40,395 bases of DNA, from positions 1 through 40,395 of the forward strand of contig CAMAVU010000008.1 of NCBI GenBank assembly GCA_945861935.1, read 5' to 3'. The stretch comes from Bifidobacterium breve (GTDB lineage Bacteria; Actinomycetota; Thermoleophilia; Miltoncostaeales; Miltoncostaeaceae). The notes beneath the pieces were generated by a model. It saw only the letters and a list, made by a program, of their open reading frames with translations. It was not told the DNA's origin and did not search any database. Made by a program: the position numbers and the translations under genes. This document shows positions 1 through 8,139 of the stretch, in pieces (the first letter of the stretch is position 1; every line of letters starts with the position of its first letter).

Positions 1-483
1 GGGTGGCACCAGGATCGGGTTGGGTGTGGATCCCCCGTTGCCCGGCGTGGGAGGCTTGGGCGTCGGCGGTGTGGGGTTGGGTGTGGATCCCCCGTTGCCC
101 GGCGTGGGAGGCTTGGGCGTCGGCGGTGTGGGGTTGGGTGTGGATCCCCCGTTGCCCGGCGTGGGAGGCTTGGTGGGCGTCGGCTGCGTCGAGGTGTTCC
201 CCCCGCCGTTGCCCGGCGTGGGAGGCTTGGTGGGCGTCGGCTGCGTCGGGAAGGGCAACCCTCCACTGCCCGGCGTGCTGGGGTGGGACGGCTGCGTCGG
301 CGTGCGGACGGCGCGGTCTTCCGACGCACCCCGGTTGGTGGAGTCGTGTGCACCCGCGGCGCTGCCCAGCAGGTCGGCGCGAGCGGGCGAGCCCGGGCCT
401 GCGCCCACCCCCTGCGCGATACCTCCGGCCAGGAGTGCGCAGGCGGCTGCCAAGGGAACGATTCGGCGGCGGTGTGAATCCAC
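1..483 (-). CDS. Secreted Pro/Thr/Gly-rich tandem-repeat protein (C-terminus beyond window)
   Basis: The frame is open from a GTG at 483 to the window edge (161 codons, no stop). The N-terminus is basic (DSHRRR) and is followed by a hydrophobic stretch at residues 9-28 ending near an Ala/Gly-rich site, so it looks like a signal peptide. From about residue 70 the chain is low-complexity Pro/Thr/Gly, made of 19-residue units such as STPNPTPPTPKPPTPGNGG. Such segments are typical of extended wall-spanning or surface linkers. No catalytic domain is visible in the part seen. It lies about 100 bp downstream of the exopolysaccharide train on the same strand, so it may be a surface or wall protein expressed with it. 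The start is chosen because it directly precedes the signal-peptide-like region; a CATATT element lies 6 nt upstream. The function is not known. Confidence 0.7.
   Translation of the reverse strand, partial: MDSHRRRIVPLAAACALLAGGIAQGVGAGPGSPARADLLGSAAGAHDSTNRGASEDRAVRTPTQPSHPSTPGSGGLPFPTQPTPTKPPTPGNGGGNTSTQPTPTKPPTPGNGGSTPNPTPPTPKPPTPGNGGSTPNPTPPTPKPPTPGNGGSTPNPILVPP
14..245. repeat. 57-bp in-frame tandem repeats encoding Pro/Thr-rich units
   Basis: The motif ggatccccc recurs at 28, 85 and 142, an exact 57-bp (19-codon) period. More diverged copies of the same unit follow to about 245, carrying a TQPTPTKPPTPGNGG variant. The copies at 28-180 are nearly identical at DNA level, which implies recent expansion by slippage or unequal recombination. 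The repeats lie within the reading frame of the secreted protein, so length changes would keep the frame. Confidence 0.85.
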
Positions 484-585
484 ATCGCGAATATGCCGTA
501 TTTCCGGTGGATCGCACTGCCCCCCGGTCGTTCGCACACAATGTCCTTACAAGGCTCTTTCCGGCACCACCAGACTGCCCGGTGT

Positions 586-1290
586 TCAGGCCCTGGTCAC
601 CGGCTGGGCTCGCGCTGCCAGGCCCAGCACGGCCCAGGCGATCCGCAGGAAGTGCGTGCCCCCCGCCAGGCCGGCGTGCATGGACCGGCTGGTCGAGGGC
701 AGCATCACCACGGGGACCTCGCGGATCTGCACCCCGGCGCGGTGAAGGTGGATGAGCAGGCTGGTCTCCGTGAGGCCGGACGGGAAGCCCTGGACGGCAA
801 TGTGCTCGGCGACATGCGCGGACATCGCGCGGAGACCCGATGTCGGGTCGGTCAGGTCGAGCCCGTCCACTGCGGATGCCATCCACCGGCAGGCCACGAT
901 TCCGGTGTGGCGGAGCGTCGTGATCCGGTAACCGGGTCCCGGGCCGAGAAAGCGCGACCCGAGCACGAGGTCGGCGTCGTTCAGGGCCCCGAGCAGACGG
1001 GGCAGGTCGCATGGCCGGTGCTGGCCGTCGCCGTCCATCTGCAGCACGGCCTCCACGTGGTGCCCGAGCGCGACCCGGTAGCCCTCCCGGAGTGCGCCCG
1101 CGTAGCCCAGGTGGCGCCCGAGCGCCACTACCTCGGCACCCGCATCGCGGGCCCGCTGGGCCGTGGCGTCGCGGGATGCGTCATCAACGACGACGACCGG
1201 CGCCCCCGGAATGGCTGCACGCGCCCCGGCCACGACGTCCGCGATGGCACGCTCCTCGTTCCGTGCCGGGATGACGATGGCCGCCCGCAT
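586..1290 (-). CDS. GT2 family glycosyltransferase (DPM1/polyprenol-phosphate-like)
   Basis: A 234-residue cytoplasmic GT-A fold enzyme. It opens with the family start MRAAIVIPARNEE, then VVVVDDASRD (nucleotide-sugar binding), LQMDGDGQH (metal-binding DxD) and a later LVLGSRFLGPGPGY segment. Known relatives move a sugar from a nucleotide donor to polyprenyl phosphate or a glycan acceptor. No C-terminal membrane helices are seen, unlike GtrB/ArnC types. The reading frame extends upstream, but the ATG at 1290 is chosen because it starts exactly at the conserved beta-strand and has a TATCGT element 8 nt upstream. It lies 23 bp after the GT-C gene and so belongs to the exopolysaccharide train, possibly also transcribed from its own promoter. 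The sugar is unknown. Confidence 0.85.
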   Translation of the reverse strand: MRAAIVIPARNEERAIADVVAGARAAIPGAPVVVVDDASRDATAQRARDAGAEVVALGRHLGYAGALREGYRVALGHHVEAVLQMDGDGQHRPCDLPRLLGALNDADLVLGSRFLGPGPGYRITTLRHTGIVACRWMASAVDGLDLTDPTSGLRAMSAHVAEHIAVQGFPSGLTETSLLIHLHRAGVQIREVPVVMLPSTSRSMHAGLAGGTHFLRIAWAVLGLAARAQPVTRA

Positions 1291-1304
1291 CGCGCGCCAC
1301 GATA
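1291..1304 (-). promoter_or_regulatory. Candidate -10 element for leaderless transcription of the GT2 gene
   Basis: On the minus strand TATCGT (1304-1299) is followed by 8 nt and then the ATG at 1290. No Shine-Dalgarno sequence is visible between them. A start site 7-8 nt after a -10 box would fall on the A of ATG. No clear -35 is seen. Confidence 0.45.
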
Positions 1305-1313
1305 CGTGACGGG

Positions 1314-2828
1314 TCAGGGGGTCCAGCGCCAGATGGTGGCGCGTCCGATCCGGGCAACCGGCTGGAGTGCGTGCCACGGCACGCCCGCCCGTATCGCGCT
1401 CCGGGCAGTGCCCCAGTTCCGGGGCCAGCCCGCCGTGCGCCGCACGGGCCCGGTCACCACATATCCGCCCCGGTACCGAGCCGGATCGGGCAGGGGCAGC
1501 AGCAGGCGCGCCTCGGCCCTCCCTGCCTCATCGAGGAATCCCGGGTCCACCTCGCGGCGCACCGGCAGCCTGCCCAGCGGACGGAAAGCATTCATCTTGG
1601 CCCACCACGTGTAATCCTCGGTGAGCACGGGCCCGGGCGGCAGGTCGCGCAGCGCGGACGTGACCACCGCCACGAGCGCAACATTGGTCGCCCGGTACCC
1701 CGACTGAACATGTGGGCGGGCGGCCACGATGCCGATCACTGCGATCAGGGGGACGAGCAGCGGGCTCGCCCGGCCATCCAGGGCGAAGGCGATCAGCAAT
1801 GCGGCCGGCACAGACAGGAGGGTGAGGAAGCGCAGCGGCTTGTCCACGCTGATCAGGGTGCCCGCTTCGAGATAGAGGAACCCCCACGCCAGCCACGCCA
1901 CAGGAAGCCCGGCGGACGTGATGCGCCGCGTCACGGCCACGGCGATGGCGATGAGGACGAGCGGCAGCGCGAGGAAGAGCGGCGCCGATGGATCCGCGAC
2001 ACCCGTGACCATCTGGGCGAGATAGCCGGTGGTCGCGTGCCAGCCCTCCAGCGGGGATCGGAACGAGCCCGCACCGGCGGCGGAGGTGAGCGGCCAGAGC
2101 GGACGCCCATCCGTGGCGAACACGGCAACCTCCGCGAGGGGTATGGCGGCAATGCCCCCGATCAGCACCCACGTGCGTCGCCATGCCACACGAAGAGCGG
2201 GCCATGCCGCCAGACCCACGACCGGGAGCATCACGAGCGCGGTCTCGCGTACCGACCACGCCGCGCCCAGCAGGACACCGGCGGCCATCAACCACATCAC
2301 CGGGCGGTTGCCACGCCGGGATCGCAGTGCTGCCCACACGGCCAGCGCGATGAACCCCGGCAGTACCGCGTCCGGCCGGAGGCGTGTGGCCCACAGCACC
2401 TCGAGGGGGGCGAATGCCACCAGCCCGGCGGCGACGAGCGCGGGCCTCCTGCCCCCGATCTCACGGCCGATCAGGAACACCGCGAGGATGGAGAGCAGCG
2501 AGCAGGCGAGTGGCCACGCGACGGCGCGGTAATCGTCGGCACCCGCGATCCGGAAGATCACGGCCACGGGCCAGAGGAATACGGCACGGGATCCGAACCA
2601 TTCGGCCTCGCCGTCGGGGAGCATCCCCCCGGCGAGGTTCTGCGCCACCGCGACGTATCGCGCGTCGTCATCTCCGAGACCGAATTCGAGCCCCCCGAAC
2701 GCCCAGATGCGCACGGCTCCCCCGAGCACGAGCAGGGCAGCGACCGCGAGCCCCGTGAGCACCTGTGTGTTCCGGAGGTACCGGGCGGCCATCGTCGCCA
2801 CGCGCCGGCCGGAGTTCCCGGCGGTCAT
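1314..2828 (-). CDS. GT-C fold membrane glycosyltransferase (GT39/ArnT-like)
   Basis: A 504-residue polytopic membrane protein. After a short basic N-terminus and first helix (about residues 20-40) comes the first extracytoplasmic loop with GDDDARYVAVAQNL, the acidic DD/DA-x-Y motif typical of GT39/PMT-like enzymes that use polyprenyl-phosphate sugars. Multiple hydrophobic helices follow to about residue 390, with a soluble C-terminal tail of about 100 residues. The likely role is transfer of a lipid-carried sugar onto a glycan or protein outside the membrane. The ATG at 2828 overlaps the stop of the MviN-like gene (ATGA), which supports this start over a later internal ATG. The specific donor and acceptor cannot be read from sequence. 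Confidence 0.8.
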   Translation of the reverse strand: MTAGNSGRRVATMAARYLRNTQVLTGLAVAALLVLGGAVRIWAFGGLEFGLGDDDARYVAVAQNLAGGMLPDGEAEWFGSRAVFLWPVAVIFRIAGADDYRAVAWPLACSLLSILAVFLIGREIGGRRPALVAAGLVAFAPLEVLWATRLRPDAVLPGFIALAVWAALRSRRGNRPVMWLMAAGVLLGAAWSVRETALVMLPVVGLAAWPALRVAWRRTWVLIGGIAAIPLAEVAVFATDGRPLWPLTSAAGAGSFRSPLEGWHATTGYLAQMVTGVADPSAPLFLALPLVLIAIAVAVTRRITSAGLPVAWLAWGFLYLEAGTLISVDKPLRFLTLLSVPAALLIAFALDGRASPLLVPLIAVIGIVAARPHVQSGYRATNVALVAVVTSALRDLPPGPVLTEDYTWWAKMNAFRPLGRLPVRREVDPGFLDEAGRAEARLLLPLPDPARYRGGYVVTGPVRRTAGWPRNWGTARSAIRAGVPWHALQPVARIGRATIWRWTP

Positions 2829-4375
2829 CGTCTCCGGGCGAAGGAGAGGTTCCGCAGTGAGGTTCGTGCATCCGCGAATTCGCGCGGGGCGATGACGCGC
2901 GCGAGGCTCACGAAGCCCACGCCCCCCACGCCGAAGACCACGGCCAGCCACGCCGCGGCGCCCCAGAAGGTGCCCGTGCCATCGGGCATGAGGAACGCCG
3001 GCACCAGTGCGATGGCCCCGGCGACGGCACCTGCAACGAGGATGCGGCCCTGCTGCACGCCGAGGGCGCGGATGGACAGTTGCGGGGCGCGGCGGCGCAG
3101 GAACCACAGGGTGATGCCCGTGTTCGCATACACGGCGATGGCGCTGGCAAGGGCGAGGCCGGCTTGCTCGAGGGGACCGAGAAGGATCAGGTCGAGGGCG
3201 ATGGTCAGTGCCACGGTGATGACGGTGGCGATCATGATCTCGCGGGCATGGTTGTCGGCCGACAGCGTGCGGTTCAGCAGGTATCCGAGGAAGTTGCCCC
3301 ACACCGCGACGCCGTAGAAGGCGAGGGGCGCCCCGATCTCCGCGACGCAGGCGGTGTCGCACTGACCCCGCCCGAAGGCCACCTGTGCGATCTGGGTGGC
3401 GCCGATGAACATGAGGATCGACAACGGGATCGCCACGAGGGCGAGAATGCCGGCGGCGCGACGGAAGGCATTCACGCCGTCGTCCCTGCGGCCCTCCGCA
3501 AAGAACCGCGCGATCAGTGGGAATAATGGGATGAGCAGGGGGAACAGCAGTGCCGTCCGTGGTGCCGACCCGAGGGCATTGGCGAACGACAGTGCCGCGT
3601 TGCGCCCGGCCTCGAGTGAGGATGCGAACAGTTTGTCTGTGAACGAGTTGACCTGCTGCAAGATGGATGCGGCGGCCACCGGGATGGCGAGGACGGCCAC
3701 CGATCCCAGCCGTGGATGCGAGAGGGCCAGGCGCATGCCGCCACCGGCCCGTGATTCGCGCCTGAACTGCGGGATCTGGAGCAGTACCTGCAGCACCGCG
3801 CCCAGTGCGACGCCCCAGGCGGCTGCGGTGATCCCGATGCTGCCGGCCCCGACGATGACGCCGAGAAGGATTCCCGCATTGAAGGCCACGCCCACCGCTG
3901 CCGGGCCGGCGAAGCGACCGTGCACCTGCAGGATGGCGGTGAACAGAGCCGAGAAGCCCTGCAGCATGAGCGCTGGCGCCATGACCCGCAGGAGGTCCGA
4001 GGCGATGGCGGCGCGCTCGGGCCCCATCTGGAACAACCAGATGAACGCCTCGGGCACGATGGCCACGAGCCCGGTGAGCACGATCAGGGCGATCCCGATC
4101 CATGCCGCGATGACCCATAAGAGGCCCCAGGCGCTGTGCGCTCCGGATTGCTCGCGCTCCTGCTGGAAGACCGGGATCATCAGAGTGGTCAGCACGTACA
4201 GGAGAACGGCCGCGACGGTGTTGACCACGAACAGGGCGTTCACGAGGGCGTCGGTGGCGGCAGTTGCGCCGTAGACGCCGGCGAGCACCATTTCGCGCAC
4301 GAGGCCGAGAATCCGCGAGAGGATTCCGAAGAGCGCAACGACAGCCGCCGCGCGCGCGACCTGCCGGATGCTCAT
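2825..4375 (-). CDS. MviN/MurJ-family lipid-linked glycan flippase
   Basis: A 516-residue MOP-superfamily membrane protein with about 14 hydrophobic segments. The first helix region SRILGLVREMVLAGVYGA followed by ATDAL matches MviN/MurJ, including the conserved Arg and Asp of the central cavity. The NxxRRLFAEGA-type signature that follows in housekeeping MurJ is absent: here the region reads NTVAAVLLYVLTTLMIP. No Wzx-type flippase is seen elsewhere in the cluster, so this protein probably translocates the lipid-linked exopolysaccharide unit and is not the lipid II flippase itself. It is coupled at both ends by ATGA overlaps, to the beta-propeller gene upstream and the GT-C gene downstream. 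The family call is firm; the substrate is inferred. Confidence 0.85.
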   Translation of the reverse strand: MSIRQVARAAAVVALFGILSRILGLVREMVLAGVYGATAATDALVNALFVVNTVAAVLLYVLTTLMIPVFQQEREQSGAHSAWGLLWVIAAWIGIALIVLTGLVAIVPEAFIWLFQMGPERAAIASDLLRVMAPALMLQGFSALFTAILQVHGRFAGPAAVGVAFNAGILLGVIVGAGSIGITAAAWGVALGAVLQVLLQIPQFRRESRAGGGMRLALSHPRLGSVAVLAIPVAAASILQQVNSFTDKLFASSLEAGRNAALSFANALGSAPRTALLFPLLIPLFPLIARFFAEGRRDDGVNAFRRAAGILALVAIPLSILMFIGATQIAQVAFGRGQCDTACVAEIGAPLAFYGVAVWGNFLGYLLNRTLSADNHAREIMIATVITVALTIALDLILLGPLEQAGLALASAIAVYANTGITLWFLRRRAPQLSIRALGVQQGRILVAGAVAGAIALVPAFLMPDGTGTFWGAAAWLAVVFGVGGVGFVSLARVIAPREFADARTSLRNLSFARRR

Positions 4376-5613
4376 GGTGCGGGCTTCATCCCGTACAGGG
4401 TCCGTACCCCGGTGAGTACGAGGAGGCCCTCCACGCCGACGGCCGGGGTGTAGCGGCCATCACCGAACGTGAAGACCGGTTGCCCGGTGTGTGTATTCAC
4501 CGCGTAGGTCCGTCCCTCGCTCGGCTCGCGCGCGATGGTGGAGAACCACACCAGGTCGCCGATGACCGTCGGGGATCCCGCGATGCGCTCGCCCGCGTCG
4601 AACGTCCACTGCACGTCACCGGTGATCGCGCTCAGGGCGTAGAGATTCCCGTCGTAGGAACCCACGAAGACGGTCTCGTCGCTGATTGCCGGGCTCGAGT
4701 ACGCCCATCCACCGACCACGCGCACCCAGGCGGCGGACCCGTCCTGCGCGTTCAGGGCCAGGATCCGCCCGTTGACGTTGCTGGCGTAGACCCGGCCATA
4801 GGCCACGGCCGGGTTCGCGTAGAAGGCCCCGGCACTGGCAAGCAGGCGGCCGGGGCTGGTGGCGCGCCAGCGTATCCGTCCGCTGTGCATCCCGAACGAG
4901 GTGATGCGCCCGCCGTAGTCGCCCACGAGCACCTGATCGCGGTACAGGGCAAGGCTGGACTTCACCTCACCCGTGGCGCGAGCGGTCCACAACAGGCGTC
5001 CGGTGCGCACGTCCATGCAGAGGATGAGGCCTCCGAGGGTACCGACGTACGCCCGGTTCCCGACGACGAGAGGTGATGACTCCGTCGAGGCCCCGACGTC
5101 GCGGCGCCACACGACGTGCGAGGTGTCCTGCCGCAGCGCCTCGACGTACCCGTTGATCGTCGTGAACAGGACCAGATCCCCGGCGATGGCGGGGGAGGCC
5201 GCGGACCGCCCGGTGAGCCGCCGTGTCCAGGCGGTCCGTCCGGTCCGGGCATCCAGGGCGAACGCCTTCCGCCGGTTGGTGCCGATGAAGACGCGACCGT
5301 CGTTGATGACCGGCGGGAACTCCAGGAGCGAGCCGAGATCGCGCGTCCACACGCGCTGGTAGGGCGGCGGGAGACTGAGGCCGGGATTGGCCCGCGTGCG
5401 CCCGGCGTCATAGCCGTATTGGGGCCAGGCAGTGGTGCCCGGATGGCCACCTGGCCCGGCGGCGACCTGGAAGCCCTCGGCGGTGCCGATCTGGTCGCCT
5501 TCGTCGAGTCGGCCGGTGATGAGGAGGATGCCGATGAGGACGAGGGCGACCGTGCCGAGGACCCCCGAGATCGTCCATGCGCCGACCCTCTCGGAGCGCG
5601 GGAGCAGCCTCAC
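4372..5613 (-). CDS. Membrane-anchored PQQ-type beta-propeller protein
   Basis: A 413-residue protein with one N-terminal helix (about residues 12-34) and then repeated blades of the form SSPAIxDxxVFVGSxDGxLYAL, each followed by TG...W. These are PQQ-like/BamB-type propeller repeats, about seven or eight in number. No PQQ-dehydrogenase active-site signature is evident, so it is more likely a structural or carbohydrate-binding scaffold outside the membrane than an enzyme. The frame is open further upstream, but the GTG at 5613 lies 13 bp after the Wzz-like stop with a GGCGG ribosome-binding stretch, and the upstream extension is Ser/Pro/Arg-rich out-of-frame shadow of the Wzz gene. The 3' end overlaps the flippase start. 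Confidence 0.82.
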   Translation of the reverse strand: MRLLPRSERVGAWTISGVLGTVALVLIGILLITGRLDEGDQIGTAEGFQVAAGPGGHPGTTAWPQYGYDAGRTRANPGLSLPPPYQRVWTRDLGSLLEFPPVINDGRVFIGTNRRKAFALDARTGRTAWTRRLTGRSAASPAIAGDLVLFTTINGYVEALRQDTSHVVWRRDVGASTESSPLVVGNRAYVGTLGGLILCMDVRTGRLLWTARATGEVKSSLALYRDQVLVGDYGGRITSFGMHSGRIRWRATSPGRLLASAGAFYANPAVAYGRVYASNVNGRILALNAQDGSAAWVRVVGGWAYSSPAISDETVFVGSYDGNLYALSAITGDVQWTFDAGERIAGSPTVIGDLVWFSTIAREPSEGRTYAVNTHTGQPVFTFGDGRYTPAVGVEGLLVLTGVRTLYGMKPAP

Positions 5614-5626
5614 GCCGGAACCGCCG

Positions 5627-6418
5627 CTAGGCGGGCTCGGCGGCGCGCCGGATGCCCCCGCGGGTGGCGAGCGCGATGACCAGACCCAGGAGCAGGCCGA
5701 TGACGCCACCCACGATGGCGGTGCGGACGCGGTTCGATGTGCTGGCGGACGACGAGGCGCCCGTGGCCAGGGTGACGATGGCTGGCGCCTCGATCTGGCG
5801 GACACGCGCCAACTGCAACTCGGACACGGCGAGGAGTTCACGCAGGTCGGCCAGCTGCGTGAGGGTGTCGGGTGAGGGTTGCTGGCCGGCGAGGGCCTGC
5901 AGGCGTACCTCCTCGGCGTACAGGTCCCTGACCTGCTTCTCGAGCGTCACGCTGACCGCCTCGTAGCCGGTGCTGGCGGTGCCCAGTGCAGCCCGGGCGT
6001 AGGCGTTCGCCAAGCGGACCGCGGCGTCCCGGTCCGCCATGGTGGCAGCGATGCTCGCGATGGCCGGCTGGTTGGTGACGACCGTGCCGGGTGCGCGCGG
6101 GACGGAGACATCGGTACGTGCCCGCACCGTGCCGGGCGTGAGCCCCGTGGCCTCGGACACGGCGCCCACCACGTGATCGCCCTGAAGCATCGTGGCTGCG
6201 GTCAACGGATTCGTTCCGGGGGTGGAGGCGAGGTTGCCCATCATCGTGGTGGCCTGACCGAGGTATACGCGCGATGTGGCGGTGTAGGTCGTGTCGGACG
6301 CGAAGGTGATGGCGAAGGCGGCCAGTGCCGCGATGACCGTCGTGGCGACGATGGTCCACCTGCCGCGCCAGAGGACGCGCCCCACATCACCGAGGGTGAT
6401 CTCGCGCTCAGATGCCAC
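5627..6418 (-). CDS. Wzz-like polysaccharide co-polymerase (chain-length determinant), no kinase domain
   Basis: A 263-residue protein with the Wzz arrangement: a short cytoplasmic start (ITLGDVGRVLWRGRW), TM1 at about 20-40, an extracytoplasmic domain with a predicted helical region around 150-215, and TM2 at about 232-252. Actinobacterial and Gram-positive homologues control polymer length with a Wzy polymerase. No Walker A/B tyrosine kinase is fused or adjacent, which is unusual for capsule clusters that have Wzc/CpsD. The start is a GTG inside the upstream ATP-grasp gene (11-nt overlap). The order of neighbours (flippase, propeller, Wzz, initiator) supports assembly-stage function at the membrane. 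Confidence 0.82.
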   Translation of the reverse strand: MASEREITLGDVGRVLWRGRWTIVATTVIAALAAFAITFASDTTYTATSRVYLGQATTMMGNLASTPGTNPLTAATMLQGDHVVGAVSEATGLTPGTVRARTDVSVPRAPGTVVTNQPAIASIAATMADRDAAVRLANAYARAALGTASTGYEAVSVTLEKQVRDLYAEEVRLQALAGQQPSPDTLTQLADLRELLAVSELQLARVRQIEAPAIVTLATGASSSASTSNRVRTAIVGGVIGLLLGLVIALATRGGIRRAAEPA

Positions 6419-7436
6419 CGCTCACCGCCTCCTCGCGGCCGTCCACCGCACGCAGTCCGTCACCGTCGCGCACGAGGATGTGCTCCGACAGGAAGCGTGT
6501 CATCACCACGCCCGCCCTGTGTGTTCCGAGTCGGGGCGCAACGTCCTCCCCGGCTGCCATCGCGAGGATGAGAAACGGGTAGTCGCCACCCGCCGCAAGG
6601 GGAAGCGGGAAGCCACCGCCGAACCGTGTGTTGATGTCCGTGATACCGAGGATGCGCCCGTCCTCGCGGAAGCACTGGATGGTGCAGGGTCCCACCAAGC
6701 CGATCCCCTCAATGACGTCTGCTGCGAGGTCCACAAGTTGGGGGTCGTCGAGTGTTTCGCCCTTGATCTGCTCGCCGCCCTTGCTCTGGTACATCGCCCG
6801 GGGAATGGCCCCGATGGCACGCATCCCCGGCGACGCCAGGCAGTCGATGCTGAACTCCTCCCCGGGGAGCGCCTGCTGCAGCACGCTCGCCACCGGGGTG
6901 CGTGCCAGGAAGAAGTCCAGCTCCTCCTGGTCAGCGCAGCGATGGATCCAGCGCCCGGCGAAGCCGATGCGTGGCTTGATCATGATCGGGTAGGGCAGGC
7001 TGCCCAGGTCCGTGCCCGCGATGGGCCACGTGGGCGGAGAGGGAAGGTCCGCACCCTGCAGCATGTCGTGACACAGCCACTTGTCCTGACATGCGGCGGC
7101 GACACGCGGTGACGGGACGAATACCCTTCCCCCGGCCTGCTCGACAAGGATCTGGGCCTCGGCCAGCACCACCGGATCGAGGTCGGTGAGGGGAAGGACC
7201 GCGCCGACGTCCTCACGGGCCACGGCATCTGCCACCGCCTCGCCGTAGCCCGGGTCGTCCACCGGGGGGAGGTCCACGACGTGGTCGGCCGAGTACAAGG
7301 ACGGCGACAGCGGGTCGAGGTCGCTCACGATCACCCGACCGCCGTCGTCACGGCGCGTGAGGGCATCACGGAATGCGCGCACGATGTCGGCGCGCTGTCC
7401 CGCGCAGGTCAGCAGCACGGAGGAGTGGTCAGCCAC
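6408..7436 (-). CDS. ATP-grasp ligase, carbamoyl-phosphate-synthase-like, exopolysaccharide-cluster type
   Basis: A 342-residue soluble enzyme. The N-terminal pre-ATP-grasp Rossmann-like part (SVLLTCAGQR, VIVSDLDP) is followed by ATP-grasp elements: IMIKPR with nucleotide-binding Lys154, EEFSIDCL, and the metal-binding ITDINTRFGGG around residues 265-275, where the usual Glu is Asp267. Relatives are common in polysaccharide clusters and form amide bonds between a carboxylate and an amine through an acyl phosphate. That suggests decoration of the polymer or a precursor with an amino acid or similar amide, but the substrate is not readable. It begins with GTG inside the 3' end of the sugar transferase gene (8-nt overlap). 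Confidence 0.78.
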   Translation of the reverse strand: MADHSSVLLTCAGQRADIVRAFRDALTRRDDGGRVIVSDLDPLSPSLYSADHVVDLPPVDDPGYGEAVADAVAREDVGAVLPLTDLDPVVLAEAQILVEQAGGRVFVPSPRVAAACQDKWLCHDMLQGADLPSPPTWPIAGTDLGSLPYPIMIKPRIGFAGRWIHRCADQEELDFFLARTPVASVLQQALPGEEFSIDCLASPGMRAIGAIPRAMYQSKGGEQIKGETLDDPQLVDLAADVIEGIGLVGPCTIQCFREDGRILGITDINTRFGGGFPLPLAAGGDYPFLILAMAAGEDVAPRLGTHRAGVVMTRFLSEHILVRDGDGLRAVDGREEAVSGGI

Positions 7437-8139
7437 GTGTTCCCCCGGGCAGGTCGAAGCCCCCCTGCTCGCCGCGGTACTGGCCCTCGCCGCGCAGCAC
7501 CACGCGGACCGTGTCGGCCAGGATGCGCAGGTCGAGGGCGAGGGACCAGGTGTCCACGTACTGCACGTCCAGCGCGATGCGCTCGGACCACGGGATGGCC
7601 GCCCGCCCGCGCACCTGAGCCAATCCGGTGATTCCCGGCCGCGCGATCAGGCGTCGCCGCTGTTCCCCGTCGTAATGGGCCACCTGCGACGGCACCGTCG
7701 GCCGGGGTCCGACGATGCTCATGTCACCCCGGATCACGTTGATGAGTTGCGGCACCTCATCGAGTGACAGTCGGCGCAGCACCCGGCCGGCGCGCGTGAT
7801 GCGGTCGTCATCCTCTGTCACCGCGAGACCGGCGCCCTTGCCCTCGGCACCATCCACCATCGAACGGAACTTGAGGCAGGTGAAGGGGCGCCCGAAGGCC
7901 CCGGCGCGCTTCTGCCGGAACAGGGCGGGCCCCGGCGAGTCCACGCGCACCCATGCCGCAAGCCCGACCATCACGGGCGCCAGCACAATGGCTGCCGGGA
8001 CCGCGATGGCAAGATCGAAAGCGCGCTTGACGGCGCCGCCGACCGGACGGCTGTCCGGGATCGCGCGGCCCTGAGTATCGGGCACGGTGTGCTGCACGTC
8101 TGCATCACGGTAGCGCAGAGGCCCCCCGGCGCGTGTCAT
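7429..8139 (-). CDS. Initiating undecaprenyl-phosphate sugar phosphotransferase (PglC/WcaJ catalytic type)
   Basis: A 236-residue monotopic phosphoglycosyltransferase. After a 36-residue variable N-terminus come KRAFDL and one re-entrant hydrophobic helix (about 42-65), then SPGPALFRQKR, FTCLKFRSM, the catalytic Asp127-Glu128 dyad in SLDEVPQL, and SIVGPRP. Known members load sugar-1-phosphate from a UDP-sugar onto undecaprenyl phosphate on the cytoplasmic face, starting repeat-unit assembly. The short form without the four extra N-terminal helices of WcaJ/WbaP is seen. The ATG overlaps the upstream GT4 stop (ATGA). This is the only initiating enzyme visible in the cluster. The initiating sugar is unknown. 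Confidence 0.92.
   Translation of the reverse strand: MTRAGGPLRYRDADVQHTVPDTQGRAIPDSRPVGGAVKRAFDLAIAVPAAIVLAPVMVGLAAWVRVDSPGPALFRQKRAGAFGRPFTCLKFRSMVDGAEGKGAGLAVTEDDDRITRAGRVLRRLSLDEVPQLINVIRGDMSIVGPRPTVPSQVAHYDGEQRRRLIARPGITGLAQVRGRAAIPWSERIALDVQYVDTWSLALDLRILADTVRVVLRGEGQYRGEQGGFDLPGGTRG

Noticed and set aside
14-245. CRISPR-like array
   Set aside because: The repeats are contiguous 57-bp in-frame coding units without unique spacers and translate into Pro/Thr repeats.
484-585. Intrinsic terminator after the GT2 gene
   Set aside because: The 102-bp gap shows no strong GC hairpin followed by a T-run on the minus strand.
1371-3317. Long plus-strand open frame (648 codons) opposite the GT-C and MviN genes
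   Set aside because: Composition is Arg/His/Pro/Gly-rich with no domain, and it lies antisense to two well-supported membrane-protein genes; high GC removes stop codons in shadow frames.
2829-4118. Upstream extension of the GT-C glycosyltransferase frame
   Set aside because: This part is a shadow of the MviN-like gene; the ATGA overlap at 2825-2828 marks the start.
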